DNA from: an uncultured Clostridia bacterium
GTDB lineage: Bacteria > Bacillota > Clostridia > Oscillospirales > Acutalibacteraceae
Assembly: GCA_946184295.1 (NCBI GenBank)
Contig: CAMHEZ010000012.1
Coordinates: 1-61,243, forward strand
DNA: 61,243 nucleotides
Direction of reading: 5' to 3'
Every line of letters begins with the position of its first letter. Position 1 is the stretch's first letter. Below are positions 17,385-26,600 of this stretch, piece by piece. A program made the position numbers and the translations under genes. Under the pieces are notes generated by a model, which did no database searches, had not been told where the DNA came from, and saw only the letters and a list, made by a program, of their open reading frames with translations.

Positions 17385-18048
17385 GATGAATCATCCCGAT
17401 CATTCAGGTGAAAAAGGTATTATTGTGATTGTATCCGGTCCGTCCGCTTCCGGCAAGGGCACCGTTGTGGACCGCGCGATGGAAAAGGCGGAGGACGAAC
17501 GGCTCAACGTGCGCCTTTCGGTGTCGATGACGACTCGTGCCATCGGCCGGAATGAAGTGGACGGCGAGACATATTTTTTCGTGACCAAGGAAGAATTTGA
17601 AAGAAATATCGCTGAAAATAACCTGCTGGAATACAACCGTTATGCCGGCGAGTATTACGGTACACCCAGAAATACGCTGGATCAGTGGATGAACAAAGGA
17701 TTTAACGTCATTCTGGAGATCGACGTCAACGGCGCCAAGCAGGTACTCAAGCAGTATCCCGACGCGGTGACGGTCTATATTCTGCCGCCCTCCTTCAAGG
17801 AGCTGGAATGTCGTCTGCGCAACCGCGGCCGCGACAGCGAGGAGAAAATCCGCTACCGCATCGCCAAGGGTAAGGACGAAATTCCCGAGGCGCGGTGGTA
17901 TGACTATATCCTGGTGAATGACGTCATCGAGGAATCGGCGGACGATCTGCTGAGTATTATTAAGGCGGAGCAGAAAAACCGCTCCCGGATTGAATACAAA
18001 ATTGACGAGGTGCTGGAAACGTATGGAGAAGATCAACAGAACAATTGA
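17377..18048 (+). CDS. gmk: guanylate kinase
   Basis: About 223 residues. P-loop [14 protein letters not shown]-binding [17 protein letters not shown] segment ([21 protein letters not shown]) and the [12 protein letters not shown] strand are clear. It converts GMP to GDP. Starts at 17377 (or 17386), after a GAGG inside the end of remA; a reading from 17353 is less likely. Its 3' end overlaps rpoZ by 26 bases. Confidence 0.95.
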   Translation: MNEMNHPDHSGEKGIIVIVSGPSASGKGTVVDRAMEKAEDERLNVRLSVSMTTRAIGRNEVDGETYFFVTKEEFERNIAENNLLEYNRYAGEYYGTPRNTLDQWMNKGFNVILEIDVNGAKQVLKQYPDAVTVYILPPSFKELECRLRNRGRDSEEKIRYRIAKGKDEIPEARWYDYILVNDVIEESADDLLSIIKAEQKNRSRIEYKIDEVLETYGEDQQNN

Positions 18049-18394
18049 CGATATTTTTGATATGTCCGACAGCCGCTATTCGCTGGTAAACGCCATCAGC
18101 CGCAAGGCGCGGGAGATTGCCGACGAGGCGGAAACCAACAACGATGTGCTCTACCGCAAGCCGGTGAACATGGTCATCGACCGCCTGCTCGACGGCCGCG
18201 CCACTATCGAACACATCGAGGATCTGCCGGAGGACAGTCTTTTTGCCGACGAGGAGCGGCGCGTACCCGAGGTCACTGTCCCGGTGTATGCCGAGCTGGC
18301 GGAGGCGGAAGACGAAGAAGAAACCAAGGCGTATGATGAAGCGGACGACGGCGAAAACGCCGATGAGTCCGATGAAGAGACAGCGGCATTCTGA
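18023..18394 (+). CDS. rpoZ: RNA polymerase omega subunit
   Basis: 123 residues. Omega core: MSDSRYSLVNAISRKAREIADEAE...KPVNMVIDRLLDG, then an acidic C-terminal tail of about 45 residues rich in Glu and Asp, which makes it longer than the usual 60-90. It stabilises the beta-prime subunit. ATG 18023 lies within the end of gmk and is preceded by GAGGTGCTGGAA. Confidence 0.92.
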   Translation: MEKINRTIDDIFDMSDSRYSLVNAISRKAREIADEAETNNDVLYRKPVNMVIDRLLDGRATIEHIEDLPEDSLFADEERRVPEVTVPVYAELAEAEDEEETKAYDEADDGENADESDEETAAF

Positions 18395-18435
18395 GCCTTT
18401 GCTGTCGGGAACGCATAGAGGCGGGAGGCAGTATT

Positions 18436-20928
18436 TTGGTGAAACAGAACGATACGGTATGCCCCCCTGTGGCGTATGCCAAAGTTGCGGTGGAGAACAC
18501 CGCCTATGATTTCGATCAGCTGTTTGACTATGCCGTCCCCATTGAATACCGCGGTATGGCCGCACCGGGCTGCCGCGTGCTGGTACCCTTCGGGCGCGGC
18601 AATCAGAAGCGGCAGGGCGTGATTTTTGCCGTGTCTGACCGCACGGACTATCCCAAGACCAAGCCGTTCTCCGTGCTGCTGGACGAAACACCGGTGCTTT
18701 CGGCGGAAATGGTGATGATGGCGGCGTGGTTCCGCGACAACTATTACTGCACCTACTATGAGGCCGCCAAGGTTATGCTGCCCACCGGCATCAATGTGCG
18801 GGTCGTGACCTCCTATAAGGCCTCGGAGCAGCTCAGCCGTGAATTTCTCGACGGCCGCGACGATATTACCCCGCAGCAGCGCAAAATTCTGGATATGTTC
18901 CTCGCCAACAAGGGCTTGGTGCTGGAAAAGAAACACATCACGGAAGTGATGAACCTGCCGGTCAATTCCACCATTCCCGACAAGTTGGTGGAAAAAGGCT
19001 GTCTGGTGCGTCTGGACGACGCAATCCGCAAGGTCAAGGACGCCAATATCAAGATGGTGACGCTCTCCGCCGACGCCGGCAGGCTTGACGGCGTGAAGCT
19101 CACCCCAAAGCAAAAAGAGATCGTGACGCTGCTCAGAGACGTGCAGACCGCTTCGGTCAAGGAAATCTGCTACTTCACCGGTATTTCGCAGGCGGTGGTG
19201 GATATGCTGGCCAAGAAGGGCATCGTCAGCTATTACGAAGAGGCGGTTTATCGCAACCCCTACGCGGGGGCGGCGGTATCCGGCAGCGAACGCGTGGTGC
19301 TGTCTCCGCAGCAGCAGACTGTTTTTGAAAATCTCTATGGACTTTACAACGAAGACAAATTTCATGTTTCGCTGCTGTTCGGGGTGACCGGCAGCGGCAA
19401 GACTTCCGTGTTCCTGCGCCTGATCGATGAGGTATTGGACGACGGCAAGGGCATCATTGTGATGGTGCCCGAAATCGCGCTCACTTCACAGACCTTGGAA
19501 AAATTCCATGCGCGCTACGGTAAGAAGGTGGCAGTCATTCACAGCGGCCTGTCGCTCGCTCAGAGAATGGACGAGTGGAAGCGGGTGCGCGACGGAGACG
19601 CGCAGATTGCCGTGGGTACGCGTTCGGCGATTTTTGCGCCGTTTGCGCGGCTGGGATTGGTTATCATCGATGAGGAGCAGGAATACACCTATAAATCGGA
19701 AAACGCGCCGCGCTTTCACGCACGCGACGCCGCGCGGTTCCGCTGCGGCTATCACAAGGCGCTGCTGGTGCTGGCTTCCGCCACCCCGTCCATCGAGACG
19801 TATTACAACGCCACCGAGGCGGGGCGGTATGATTATGAGGTGCTGACCAAGCGCTACGGCGACGCGATTCTGCCCGAGGTCGAGAAAATTGACATCTCGC
19901 AGATGGATGTGAGCGAGGGCATTATCAGCCCGCGGCTGTATCAGGCATTAAAAGAGAATTGGGAGGGCGGCAAGCAGTCGATTCTGCTCAACAACCGCCG
20001 CGGCTTCAACACCTTTGTCTCCTGCCGCGCCTGCAATGAGGTCATCTCCTGCCCGCATTGCAGCGTTTCGATGACCTATCACAGCGACAACCGGCGGCTG
20101 ATGTGCCACTACTGCGGCTATTCCATTCCCGTGCCGCGGGCCTGTCCGTCCTGCGGCGAGCCGTATCTGCGGTTTGCCGGACACGGTACGCAGAAGGCCG
20201 AGGAAGAGCTGGCAAAGCTCTTTCCCGCAGCGCGTATTCTTCGCATGGACGCCGACACCATGACGCGGCGTTCTTCTTATGACAAGAAGCTCGGCGACTT
20301 TGCCGCCGGGCTGTACGATATGATGATCGGCACGCAGATGGTCGCCAAGGGGCTGAACTTCGAGCGGGTCACGCTGGTGGGCGTGCTCATGGCCGATCAG
20401 ACGCTTTACAGCGACGACTTCCGCAGCTACGAGCGGGCCTTCTCGCTGCTCACGCAGGTAGTGGGCCGCTCCGGACGCGGCAGCAGCAAGGGCCGCGCCA
20501 TCATTCAGACCATGACCCCGGAAAATCCGGTCATTGATCTGGCGGCGCAGCAGGATTACCGGAAATTCTATGAGAATGAGATTATTCTCCGCAAGGCGAT
20601 GCTGTACCCGCCGTTTGCGGATATCTGCATGGTGGGGTTTGTCGGCACCAACGACGATGCCACGGCACAGGCCGCACAGCGCTTTATGGAGCTGCTCAAA
20701 TTCCATACACAGCGGGGGTTTTCTGATGTCCCGATTCGCGCATTGGGACCTTCGCCCGCCTCGGTCAGGAAGGTCAGCGGCAAGTACCGCTATAAGCTCA
20801 TTCTCAAATGCCGCAACAACGCCCGTTTCCGCGAATTGATGCACCTATTGCTCTGTGATTTTGGCAGGAACGCGGCCAATAAGGAGATTACCGCCTACGC
20901 CAATATGAACCCCGACAGCGTACTCTGA
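18436..20928 (+). CDS. priA: primosomal replication helicase PriA
   Basis: 830 residues from TTG 18436 (GTG 18439 is equally possible; GGGAGG lies at 18423-18428). N-terminal 3'-DNA-end-binding domain (about 10-110); helicase core with Walker A GVTGSGKTSVF near residue 315 and DEEQ-type Walker B (IIDEEQEYTYKSE); a zinc-binding insertion with eight cysteines (CRAC, CPHC, CHYC, CPSC) near 530-570; C-terminal helicase lobe with QMVAKGLNFERVTLVG. It restarts stalled replication forks. Confidence 0.96.
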   Translation: MVKQNDTVCPPVAYAKVAVENTAYDFDQLFDYAVPIEYRGMAAPGCRVLVPFGRGNQKRQGVIFAVSDRTDYPKTKPFSVLLDETPVLSAEMVMMAAWFRDNYYCTYYEAAKVMLPTGINVRVVTSYKASEQLSREFLDGRDDITPQQRKILDMFLANKGLVLEKKHITEVMNLPVNSTIPDKLVEKGCLVRLDDAIRKVKDANIKMVTLSADAGRLDGVKLTPKQKEIVTLLRDVQTASVKEICYFTGISQAVVDMLAKKGIVSYYEEAVYRNPYAGAAVSGSERVVLSPQQQTVFENLYGLYNEDKFHVSLLFGVTGSGKTSVFLRLIDEVLDDGKGIIVMVPEIALTSQTLEKFHARYGKKVAVIHSGLSLAQRMDEWKRVRDGDAQIAVGTRSAIFAPFARLGLVIIDEEQEYTYKSENAPRFHARDAARFRCGYHKALLVLASATPSIETYYNATEAGRYDYEVLTKRYGDAILPEVEKIDISQMDVSEGIISPRLYQALKENWEGGKQSILLNNRRGFNTFVSCRACNEVISCPHCSVSMTYHSDNRRLMCHYCGYSIPVPRACPSCGEPYLRFAGHGTQKAEEELAKLFPAARILRMDADTMTRRSSYDKKLGDFAAGLYDMMIGTQMVAKGLNFERVTLVGVLMADQTLYSDDFRSYERAFSLLTQVVGRSGRGSSKGRAIIQTMTPENPVIDLAAQQDYRKFYENEIILRKAMLYPPFADICMVGFVGTNDDATAQAAQRFMELLKFHTQRGFSDVPIRALGPSPASVRKVSGKYRYKLILKCRNNARFRELMHLLLCDFGRNAANKEITAYANMNPDSVL

Positions 20929-20932
20929 AGAC

Positions 20933-21090
20933 AAGCGAGCGGAGAAACAATGGGGGTCCAGGGGGACTGGTCCTCCTGGCAGGGGTCTTGGGGCGGCGCC
21001 ACCAGCGGGGCCTGGGGCAGAGCCCCAGCAGCATGGCCGCAGGCCTGCGAGCAAGACGCGCTTGGATATGCGATGCAGTTGGGCGAATAC
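20933..21090 (+). repeat. modular hairpin repeat, copy A5
   Basis: CAAGCGAGCGG start and GGGCGAATAC end. Stems CCAGGGGGAC/GTCCTCCTGG and TGGGGC-AGA-GCCCCA; the fourth hairpin has decayed (GGCCGCAGGCC). It runs up to about 20 bases before def and separates it from priA. Confidence 0.78.
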
Positions 21091-21111
21091 ACCGGAAAGG
21101 AACATGACAAT

Positions 21112-21600
21112 ATGGCACTCAGACAAATCGTAAAAGAAGGCGACAGCATTCTCCGCAAGAAATGCCGCCCTGTGACGGCGTTCGACCAGAAGCTGTGGCA
21201 GCTGCTCGACGATATGAACGAAACGCTTGACGACGCGCAGGGACTTGGTCTTGCCGCACCGCAGGTGGGTATCTTAAAGCGAGTGGTTGTCATTCACATG
21301 AATGATGAGGTGGTGGAGATGGTCAATCCCGAAATCATCGAGCGCCGCGGCGAGCAGGAGTGTATGGAGGGCTGTCTCTCCATTCCCGGCGAATGGGGCA
21401 TTCTCAACCGCCCCGAGTTCGTCAAGGTGCGCTACTATGACCGCAACGGCGACCTGTACGAAATTGAGGGCGAAGGGCTGTTTGCCTCCTGCGCGAGCCA
21501 CGAAACCGACCATCTGGACGGCGTGCTCTACAAAGATAAAGTCATTCGCATGGTTGACCCGTCAGAACTGGAAGAAACCGAGGATAACGGGGAAGAATGA
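21112..21600 (+). CDS. def: peptide deformylase
   Basis: 162 residues. The three motifs are GLAAPQVG (here GLGLAAPQVGI), EGCLSIPG (MEGCLSIPGEWG, metal Cys) and HETDH (metal His and catalytic Glu; canonical HExDH). It removes formyl groups from new proteins. ATG 21112 follows GGAAAGGAA; an open frame extends upstream through the repeat copy but is not coding. It overlaps nothing and is followed by fmt after 18 bases, a functional pair (formylation and deformylation). Confidence 0.96.
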   Translation: MALRQIVKEGDSILRKKCRPVTAFDQKLWQLLDDMNETLDDAQGLGLAAPQVGILKRVVVIHMNDEVVEMVNPEIIERRGEQECMEGCLSIPGEWGILNRPEFVKVRYYDRNGDLYEIEGEGLFASCASHETDHLDGVLYKDKVIRMVDPSELEETEDNGEE

Positions 21601-21618
21601 TACCGTGAGGTGAATCCG

Positions 21619-22548
21619 ATGAAAATCATTTTTATGGGAACGCCGGAATTTGCCGTGCCCGCGATTGACGCGCTGATGGAAGCGGGGCATGAGATAGTGG
21701 CGGTCTTTTCCCAGCCCGACAAGCCCAAGGGACGCGGCTATACCCTGACCCCGCCGCCTGTCAAGGTCAAGGCGCTGGAACACAATATTCCCGTCTATCA
21801 GCCTACCAGCATGAAGGACGGCGAGGCGCTCAGAATTTTTGAAGACATTCAGCCCGATGTGGCGGTGGTCATCGCTTACGGCAAAATTCTGCCGAAGGAG
21901 ATTCTCGACGCGCCGAAATATGGTTGCATCAACGTCCACGCGTCATTGCTGCCGAAGTATCGCGGCGCGGCGCCGATTCAGTGGAGTGTCATTGACGGCG
22001 AGGCCGTCACCGGCGTGACGACCCAGCAGATGGACGTGGGGCTTGACACCGGCGATATGCTGATGAAAACCGAGACGCCGATTGACCCGGACGAAACGGC
22101 GGGCGAGCTGCACGACCGGTTGTCCGAAATGAGCGCCAAGCTCATCGTCGATACGCTGGCGGCACTGGAAAAAGGGGAACTGCACCCCGAGAAGCAGGAC
22201 GATGCCCAGAGCTGTTACGCGAAAATGCTCACCAAGGAGCTTTGCGCGGTGGACTGGCGCAAGGACGCGCGAACTGTTCACAATCAGATTCGCGGCCTGT
22301 CGCCGTGGCCGGTGGCCGTCGCGGTGATGGAGGGCAAAAAGCTCAAAATCCACCGTTCCGCGCTGTCGGCATTGAGCAGCGACGCGGCGCAGTGCGGGGA
22401 GGTCATCTGTCTGAACCCCTTTACCGTGCAGTGCGGGGGTCATACCGCCATCGAGCTGCTGGAAATACAGGCCGAGGGCAAGAAGCGCATGAAGACCGAG
22501 GATTACCTGAGAGGGCATAAAATCGAATTGGGAACCATTCTGCAATAG
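21619..22548 (+). CDS. fmt: methionyl-tRNA formyltransferase
   Basis: 309 residues. N-terminal formyl-transferase domain starting MKIIFMGTPEFAVPAI, with NVHASLLPKYRGAAPIQW (folate and catalytic Asn/His) and the C-terminal tRNA-binding domain (NQIRGLSPWPVA). ATG 21619 is chosen because GTGAGG lies at 21605-21610; a GTG at 21610 is within that site. Confidence 0.96.
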   Translation: MKIIFMGTPEFAVPAIDALMEAGHEIVAVFSQPDKPKGRGYTLTPPPVKVKALEHNIPVYQPTSMKDGEALRIFEDIQPDVAVVIAYGKILPKEILDAPKYGCINVHASLLPKYRGAAPIQWSVIDGEAVTGVTTQQMDVGLDTGDMLMKTETPIDPDETAGELHDRLSEMSAKLIVDTLAALEKGELHPEKQDDAQSCYAKMLTKELCAVDWRKDARTVHNQIRGLSPWPVAVAVMEGKKLKIHRSALSALSSDAAQCGEVICLNPFTVQCGGHTAIELLEIQAEGKKRMKTEDYLRGHKIELGTILQ

Positions 22549-22597
22549 CGACATTGCAGATGAATTTAATTTCTTTCGTAGAAAGGAAGATGTAAAA

Positions 22598-23377
22598 ATG
22601 TTAGAGACATTAACCCTGTTCGCGCAAGGCATGTATACCGACCAGTCCAATGCCATCGGCGTGGGCTATCCGATGGGTATCGGTATCGACTATTACTATG
22701 TCCTGCTGGTCATTCCCGCCATGATTATCGCGCTGATTGCGCAGGCGAAGGTCAAGTCGGCCTACAGTAAGTATGCCAAGGTCGGCAATTCCCGCAACCT
22801 GACCGGCGCGCAGGCCGCCAGAATGATTCTCGACAGCCACGGCCTGACGTATGTCCCCATCAATGTGGTGCAGGGCGAACTGACCGATCACTTCAATCCC
22901 ACGGACAACACCGTCAATCTGTCGCCCGCCGTCTACAGCGGCACGTCGGTGGCCTCCATCGGCATTGCGGCGCATGAAGTCGGCCACGCGATTCAGCACG
23001 CGGAAGGATACACGCCCAACAAAATCCGTTCGGCGATTATTCCCGTCACCAACTTCGGTTCACAGGTTTCCATGATTCTCATTCTGCTGGGACTGGTGCT
23101 GAGCAGCTTCCTCTGGCTGGCCTATCTCGGCGTGATTCTGTATTCCACCGCGACGCTCTTCCAGCTCGTCACGCTGCCTGTGGAATTTAACGCCAGCAAC
23201 CGCGCTCTCAAGCACATCAAGGAGCTGGGCATCGCCAACGACGACGATTACAAGGGCGTCAAGAAGGTACTCACTGCCGCCGCCATGACCTATGTGGCCG
23301 CGCTGATTACCTCTCTGGCCAACTTCCTGCGTCTGCTGCTCATCGTGCGCGGCAGCGACAGCCGCAACAGAAGATAA
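22598..23377 (+). CDS. YugP-like membrane zinc metallopeptidase
   Basis: 259 residues. Three to four hydrophobic segments (about 25-45, 150-190, 215-240), with the zinc motif HEVGH in IAAHEVGHAIQHAEGY near residue 128. Belongs to the Zn_peptidase_2 (YugP) family, widespread in Clostridia between fmt and rsmB; substrates unknown. Preceded by AGAAAGGAAG. The upstream intergenic is short, so it is part of the same operon. Confidence 0.9.
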   Translation: MLETLTLFAQGMYTDQSNAIGVGYPMGIGIDYYYVLLVIPAMIIALIAQAKVKSAYSKYAKVGNSRNLTGAQAARMILDSHGLTYVPINVVQGELTDHFNPTDNTVNLSPAVYSGTSVASIGIAAHEVGHAIQHAEGYTPNKIRSAIIPVTNFGSQVSMILILLGLVLSSFLWLAYLGVILYSTATLFQLVTLPVEFNASNRALKHIKELGIANDDDYKGVKKVLTAAAMTYVAALITSLANFLRLLLIVRGSDSRNRR

Positions 23378-23382
23378 CCGGC

Positions 23383-24765
23383 ATGGGTCAGAATCAACAG
23401 AGAGACACACACCGTGAAAACCATACTGCCCCCGCCAATCCCCGCATGACCGCCTATCGGGTGCTCATGCAGGTGGAAGGCGAGGGCGGCTATTCTAATA
23501 TTGCCCTGAACGCGGCGCTCAGCGGCGCTAGTCTTGCGCCGCGTGACAAGGCATTCGTGACGAAGCTGGTGTACGGTGTGCTGGAACACCGGGAATACCT
23601 CGACCATGTGATCAGCAGCTATGTGAGGGCGGGCAGCAAGCCGGAACCTGCCGTCCGCTGTCTTCTGCGCATGGCTGTTTATCAGATGGCCTTTCTTGAT
23701 ACGCCCGATGCGGCGGCAGTCAATGAGAGCGTCAATCTGGCCAAAAAACTGAAGCTGTTCCGTGCGACCGGTTTCATCAACGGACTTTTGCGAAATTATA
23801 TCCGCGACGGCAAGCAGGTCAGGCTGCCCGACCGGGAAAAACATCCCGAAGCGTATCTCAGCCTGCGCTATTCCTGCCCGCTGTGGCTGGTAAAGCTCTG
23901 GCGGGGGGCTTACGGGGAGGCGGTCTGTGAAGGCATTCTGGGCAGTCTCGCCGAGCGGCCGCCGCTCTTTGCGCGGGTCAACACGACCAAAACCACGGCT
24001 GCGGCGCTGCGGGATTCCTTTGCGGCGGACGGCGTGAGCGCCACGCTGTCAGACGTGCTGCCGGACTGCCTGCTGCTGGCGCATACCGGCGCGATTCAGG
24101 AAACACCGCAGTATGCGCGGGGCGAATTTCATGTGCAGGACGGTTCGTCGCAGCTCTGCTGCCTGATGGGAGCGCCAAGGAGCGGCGATACGGTGTATGA
24201 CGTGTGCGCCGCGCCGGGCGGCAAGAGTTTTACACTGGCGGAACTGATGGATAACGTGGGAAAGGTGATTTCCTGCGACCTGCACCCCCACCGCGTCAAG
24301 TTGATTGCCGAAGGCGCCGAGCGGCTGGGTCTGAGCTGTGTCAAGGCAGTCATGCGCGACGCGCTGGCGGAAACCGATGGGGCGGCCTGCGCGGACTTGG
24401 TATTGTGCGACGTGCCCTGTTCGGGGCTGGGCATTATCCGCCGCAAACCCGACATCAAGCAGAAGGCAAAGGACGAGATTGACGGGCTGCCCCCGCTGCA
24501 ATACGACATTCTGGCACATTCGTCGAGGCTGGTGAAGCCCGGCGGACGGCTGGTGTATTCCACCTGCACGCTCAATCCCGCCGAAAACGGCGCGGTAGTG
24601 GAAAAATTTCTCGCGGCGTACCCGGACTTTGAGCCGTGCGCCATGACGCTGCCGCAGGGCGTGACGCGTGCCATTGACGAACCCGCGCATATGATAACGG
24701 TATTCCCGCAGACGGCGAATACCGACGGATTTTTTATTGCGACGGTCAGGAGGAGAACAAACTGA
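23383..24765 (+). CDS. rsmB: 16S rRNA m5C967 methyltransferase
   Basis: 460 residues. N-terminal NusB-like RNA-binding domain (AYRVLMQVEGEGGYSNIALNAAL), then the SAM methyltransferase domain: CAAPGGKSFTLAEL (motif I), DVPCSGLGIIRRKPDI (motif IV with PC catalytic Cys) and VYSTCTLNPAENGAVV (motif VI with TC nucleophile). Starts six bases after yugP, apparently by coupling. Start could also be ATG 23446, which begins the conserved domain more closely. Confidence 0.94.
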   Translation: MGQNQQRDTHRENHTAPANPRMTAYRVLMQVEGEGGYSNIALNAALSGASLAPRDKAFVTKLVYGVLEHREYLDHVISSYVRAGSKPEPAVRCLLRMAVYQMAFLDTPDAAAVNESVNLAKKLKLFRATGFINGLLRNYIRDGKQVRLPDREKHPEAYLSLRYSCPLWLVKLWRGAYGEAVCEGILGSLAERPPLFARVNTTKTTAAALRDSFAADGVSATLSDVLPDCLLLAHTGAIQETPQYARGEFHVQDGSSQLCCLMGAPRSGDTVYDVCAAPGGKSFTLAELMDNVGKVISCDLHPHRVKLIAEGAERLGLSCVKAVMRDALAETDGAACADLVLCDVPCSGLGIIRRKPDIKQKAKDEIDGLPPLQYDILAHSSRLVKPGGRLVYSTCTLNPAENGAVVEKFLAAYPDFEPCAMTLPQGVTRAIDEPAHMITVFPQTANTDGFFIATVRRRTN

Positions 24766-24812
24766 TTTCGGAACAGACAGAAACAATACAGGAACGAACA
24801 GATATCAAAAGC

Positions 24813-25850
24813 ATGACCAAGCCGGAGCTGACCGAGAGCTTCAAAGGGCTGGGGCTGCCGAAATTCCGCGCCGATCAGGTGTATCAATGGCTGCACGCCA
24901 AGGGAGCGGAATCCTTTGATGAAATGACCAATATTTCCAAGGAACTGCGGGCGGTTTTGTTACAAAATTATTACATCTTCGGCGTAACCATTGAAAAAAA
25001 GCTGGTTTCGGCGTATGATGATACCGTCAAATACCTCTACCGTCTTGCCGACGGGGAGTACATCGAGAGCGTGCTGATGCACTATCATCACGGCTGGACG
25101 ATCTGCATTTCCACGCAGGCGGGCTGCCGTATGGGCTGCACCTTCTGTGCCACCGGTATGGGCGGGCTGGCGCGGAATCTCCGTCCGGCGGAAATGCTCT
25201 CGCAGATCACCACTGCCCAGCGCGACAACGGCATTCGCATATCCAACATCGTGCTGATGGGCATGGGGGAACCGCTGGACAATTTCGACAATGTGATGCG
25301 TTTTCTGGATCTGGTTTCTGATCTCGAAGGCGTGGGCATCGGTATGCGGCACATTTCGCTTTCCACCTGCGGGGTGGTCAGCCGTATCTACGAGCTGATC
25401 GAACGCCGGCCGCAGTTCACGCTGTCGGTGTCGCTTCACGCGCCGAATGACAGGCTGCGCGGCGAGATGATGCCGATTAATCGCAAGTGGGGCGTTGACG
25501 AGCTGCTCGAGGCCTGCCGTGCGTATGCTGAGGCGACCCACCGGCGGATTTCCTTTGAATACTCGCTCATCAAGGACAAGAACGACACCGACGCGTGCGC
25601 TCGCGAGCTGGCCGGAAAATTAAAGGGCATGCTGTGTCATGTCAACCTCATTCCGGTCAATACTGTAAAAGGCAATTCCTACGAGCGTTCGTCACAGAAG
25701 CAGATCGAACGCTTTATCAGAATTTTAGAGGGCAGCGGCATTACGGCCACTGTCAGAAGAACATTGGGCGCGGATATCAACGCGTCATGCGGCCAGCTCC
25801 GCCGCAAGCAAAAGGAGGAATCCGATGGAACTGTTCAGCAGGACGGATAA
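24813..25850 (+). CDS. rlmN: dual-specificity RNA methyltransferase RlmN (start uncertain)
   Basis: 345 residues from ATG 24813. Radical SAM motif CRMGCTFCATG near residue 108, the GMGEPLDNFDNV segment, and the C-terminal catalytic Cys (SCGQLR). It methylates A2503 of 23S rRNA and A37 of some tRNAs. ATG 24813 has no ribosome site, whereas a strong AGGAGGA lies at 24748-24755, followed in frame by CTG 24762 (overlapping the rsmB stop) and ATT 24765. Family members usually begin with a D-I-K-S-like stretch just before this ATG, and it is present here (TDIKSMT). The true start is therefore probably CTG or ATT about 17 residues upstream. Confidence 0.9.
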   Translation: MTKPELTESFKGLGLPKFRADQVYQWLHAKGAESFDEMTNISKELRAVLLQNYYIFGVTIEKKLVSAYDDTVKYLYRLADGEYIESVLMHYHHGWTICISTQAGCRMGCTFCATGMGGLARNLRPAEMLSQITTAQRDNGIRISNIVLMGMGEPLDNFDNVMRFLDLVSDLEGVGIGMRHISLSTCGVVSRIYELIERRPQFTLSVSLHAPNDRLRGEMMPINRKWGVDELLEACRAYAEATHRRISFEYSLIKDKNDTDACARELAGKLKGMLCHVNLIPVNTVKGNSYERSSQKQIERFIRILEGSGITATVRRTLGADINASCGQLRRKQKEESDGTVQQDG

Positions 25851-26553
25851 GGGCTTGGTCAGAAGCGCCAATCAGGACGCGGAACTGCACGGTATGCTGG
25901 AGGACGGCAACGCGTGGGCGATCGTGTGCGACGGCATGGGCGGCGCCAACGGCGGCAACGTCGCGAGCAGCACCGCCGTGGAGGAAATCGCCGCGCAGCT
26001 GAGAAAGAATTACGTCAGCGGCATGACCGGCAGCGAGCTGCGGGACATGATGGGGCGGTGTATTCTCTCGGCCAATATCAAAGTGTATATCGAAGCGCAG
26101 GAGGATTTGTCACTGCGGGGCATGGGTACCACGGTGGTAGTGGCGGTGATCTGCGGCGAAACGGCCTATGTGGCGCACGCGGGCGACAGCCGCGCCTATT
26201 GGGTGACAGGTGACCGCATGGTTCAGCTCACGACCGATCATTCGGTGGTGCAGGCGATGGTGGACCGCGGCGAGCTGACACAGGCCGAAGCCCGCAGACA
26301 CCCCCGCAAGAATCTGATTACCCGTGCGCTGGGCGTGAAACCCAAGCTCGATATTGATTACTGTGAATGCCCGTTTCACAAGGGGGACATTCTCCTGCTG
26401 TGCAGCGACGGGCTTTCCAATTATGCCGACGAAGATCAGATGCGCCGTATCCTGCGCGACAACGAAGGACGTCAGGCGGTGGATAAGCTGATAGATACCG
26501 CCAATTACAGCGGCGGCGTGGACAATATCACGGCGGTAGCCATTTATTGCTGA
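25825..26553 (+). CDS. stp: PP2C-type serine/threonine phosphatase
   Basis: 242 residues. PPM metal motifs: SANQD, VCDGMGGANGG, HAGDSRAY, LLCSDGLSNY and GGVDNITAVAI. It reverses phosphorylation by the adjacent kinase PrkC. Ribosome site AAAAGGAGG lies inside the rlmN end, with a 26-base overlap. Stp-PrkC pairs control cell-wall growth and spore germination in Firmicutes. Confidence 0.95.
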   Translation: MELFSRTDKGLVRSANQDAELHGMLEDGNAWAIVCDGMGGANGGNVASSTAVEEIAAQLRKNYVSGMTGSELRDMMGRCILSANIKVYIEAQEDLSLRGMGTTVVVAVICGETAYVAHAGDSRAYWVTGDRMVQLTTDHSVVQAMVDRGELTQAEARRHPRKNLITRALGVKPKLDIDYCECPFHKGDILLLCSDGLSNYADEDQMRRILRDNEGRQAVDKLIDTANYSGGVDNITAVAIYC

Positions 26554-26600
26554 CGTAGCGCGTCAAGCTGATGACATTCCCCATAAGGAGTTGTGACAAG

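Noticed and set aside
20950..21111. N-terminal extension of peptide deformylase
   Set aside because: The extra 54 codons are translated repeat sequence; GGAAAGGAA and family length support the start at 21112.
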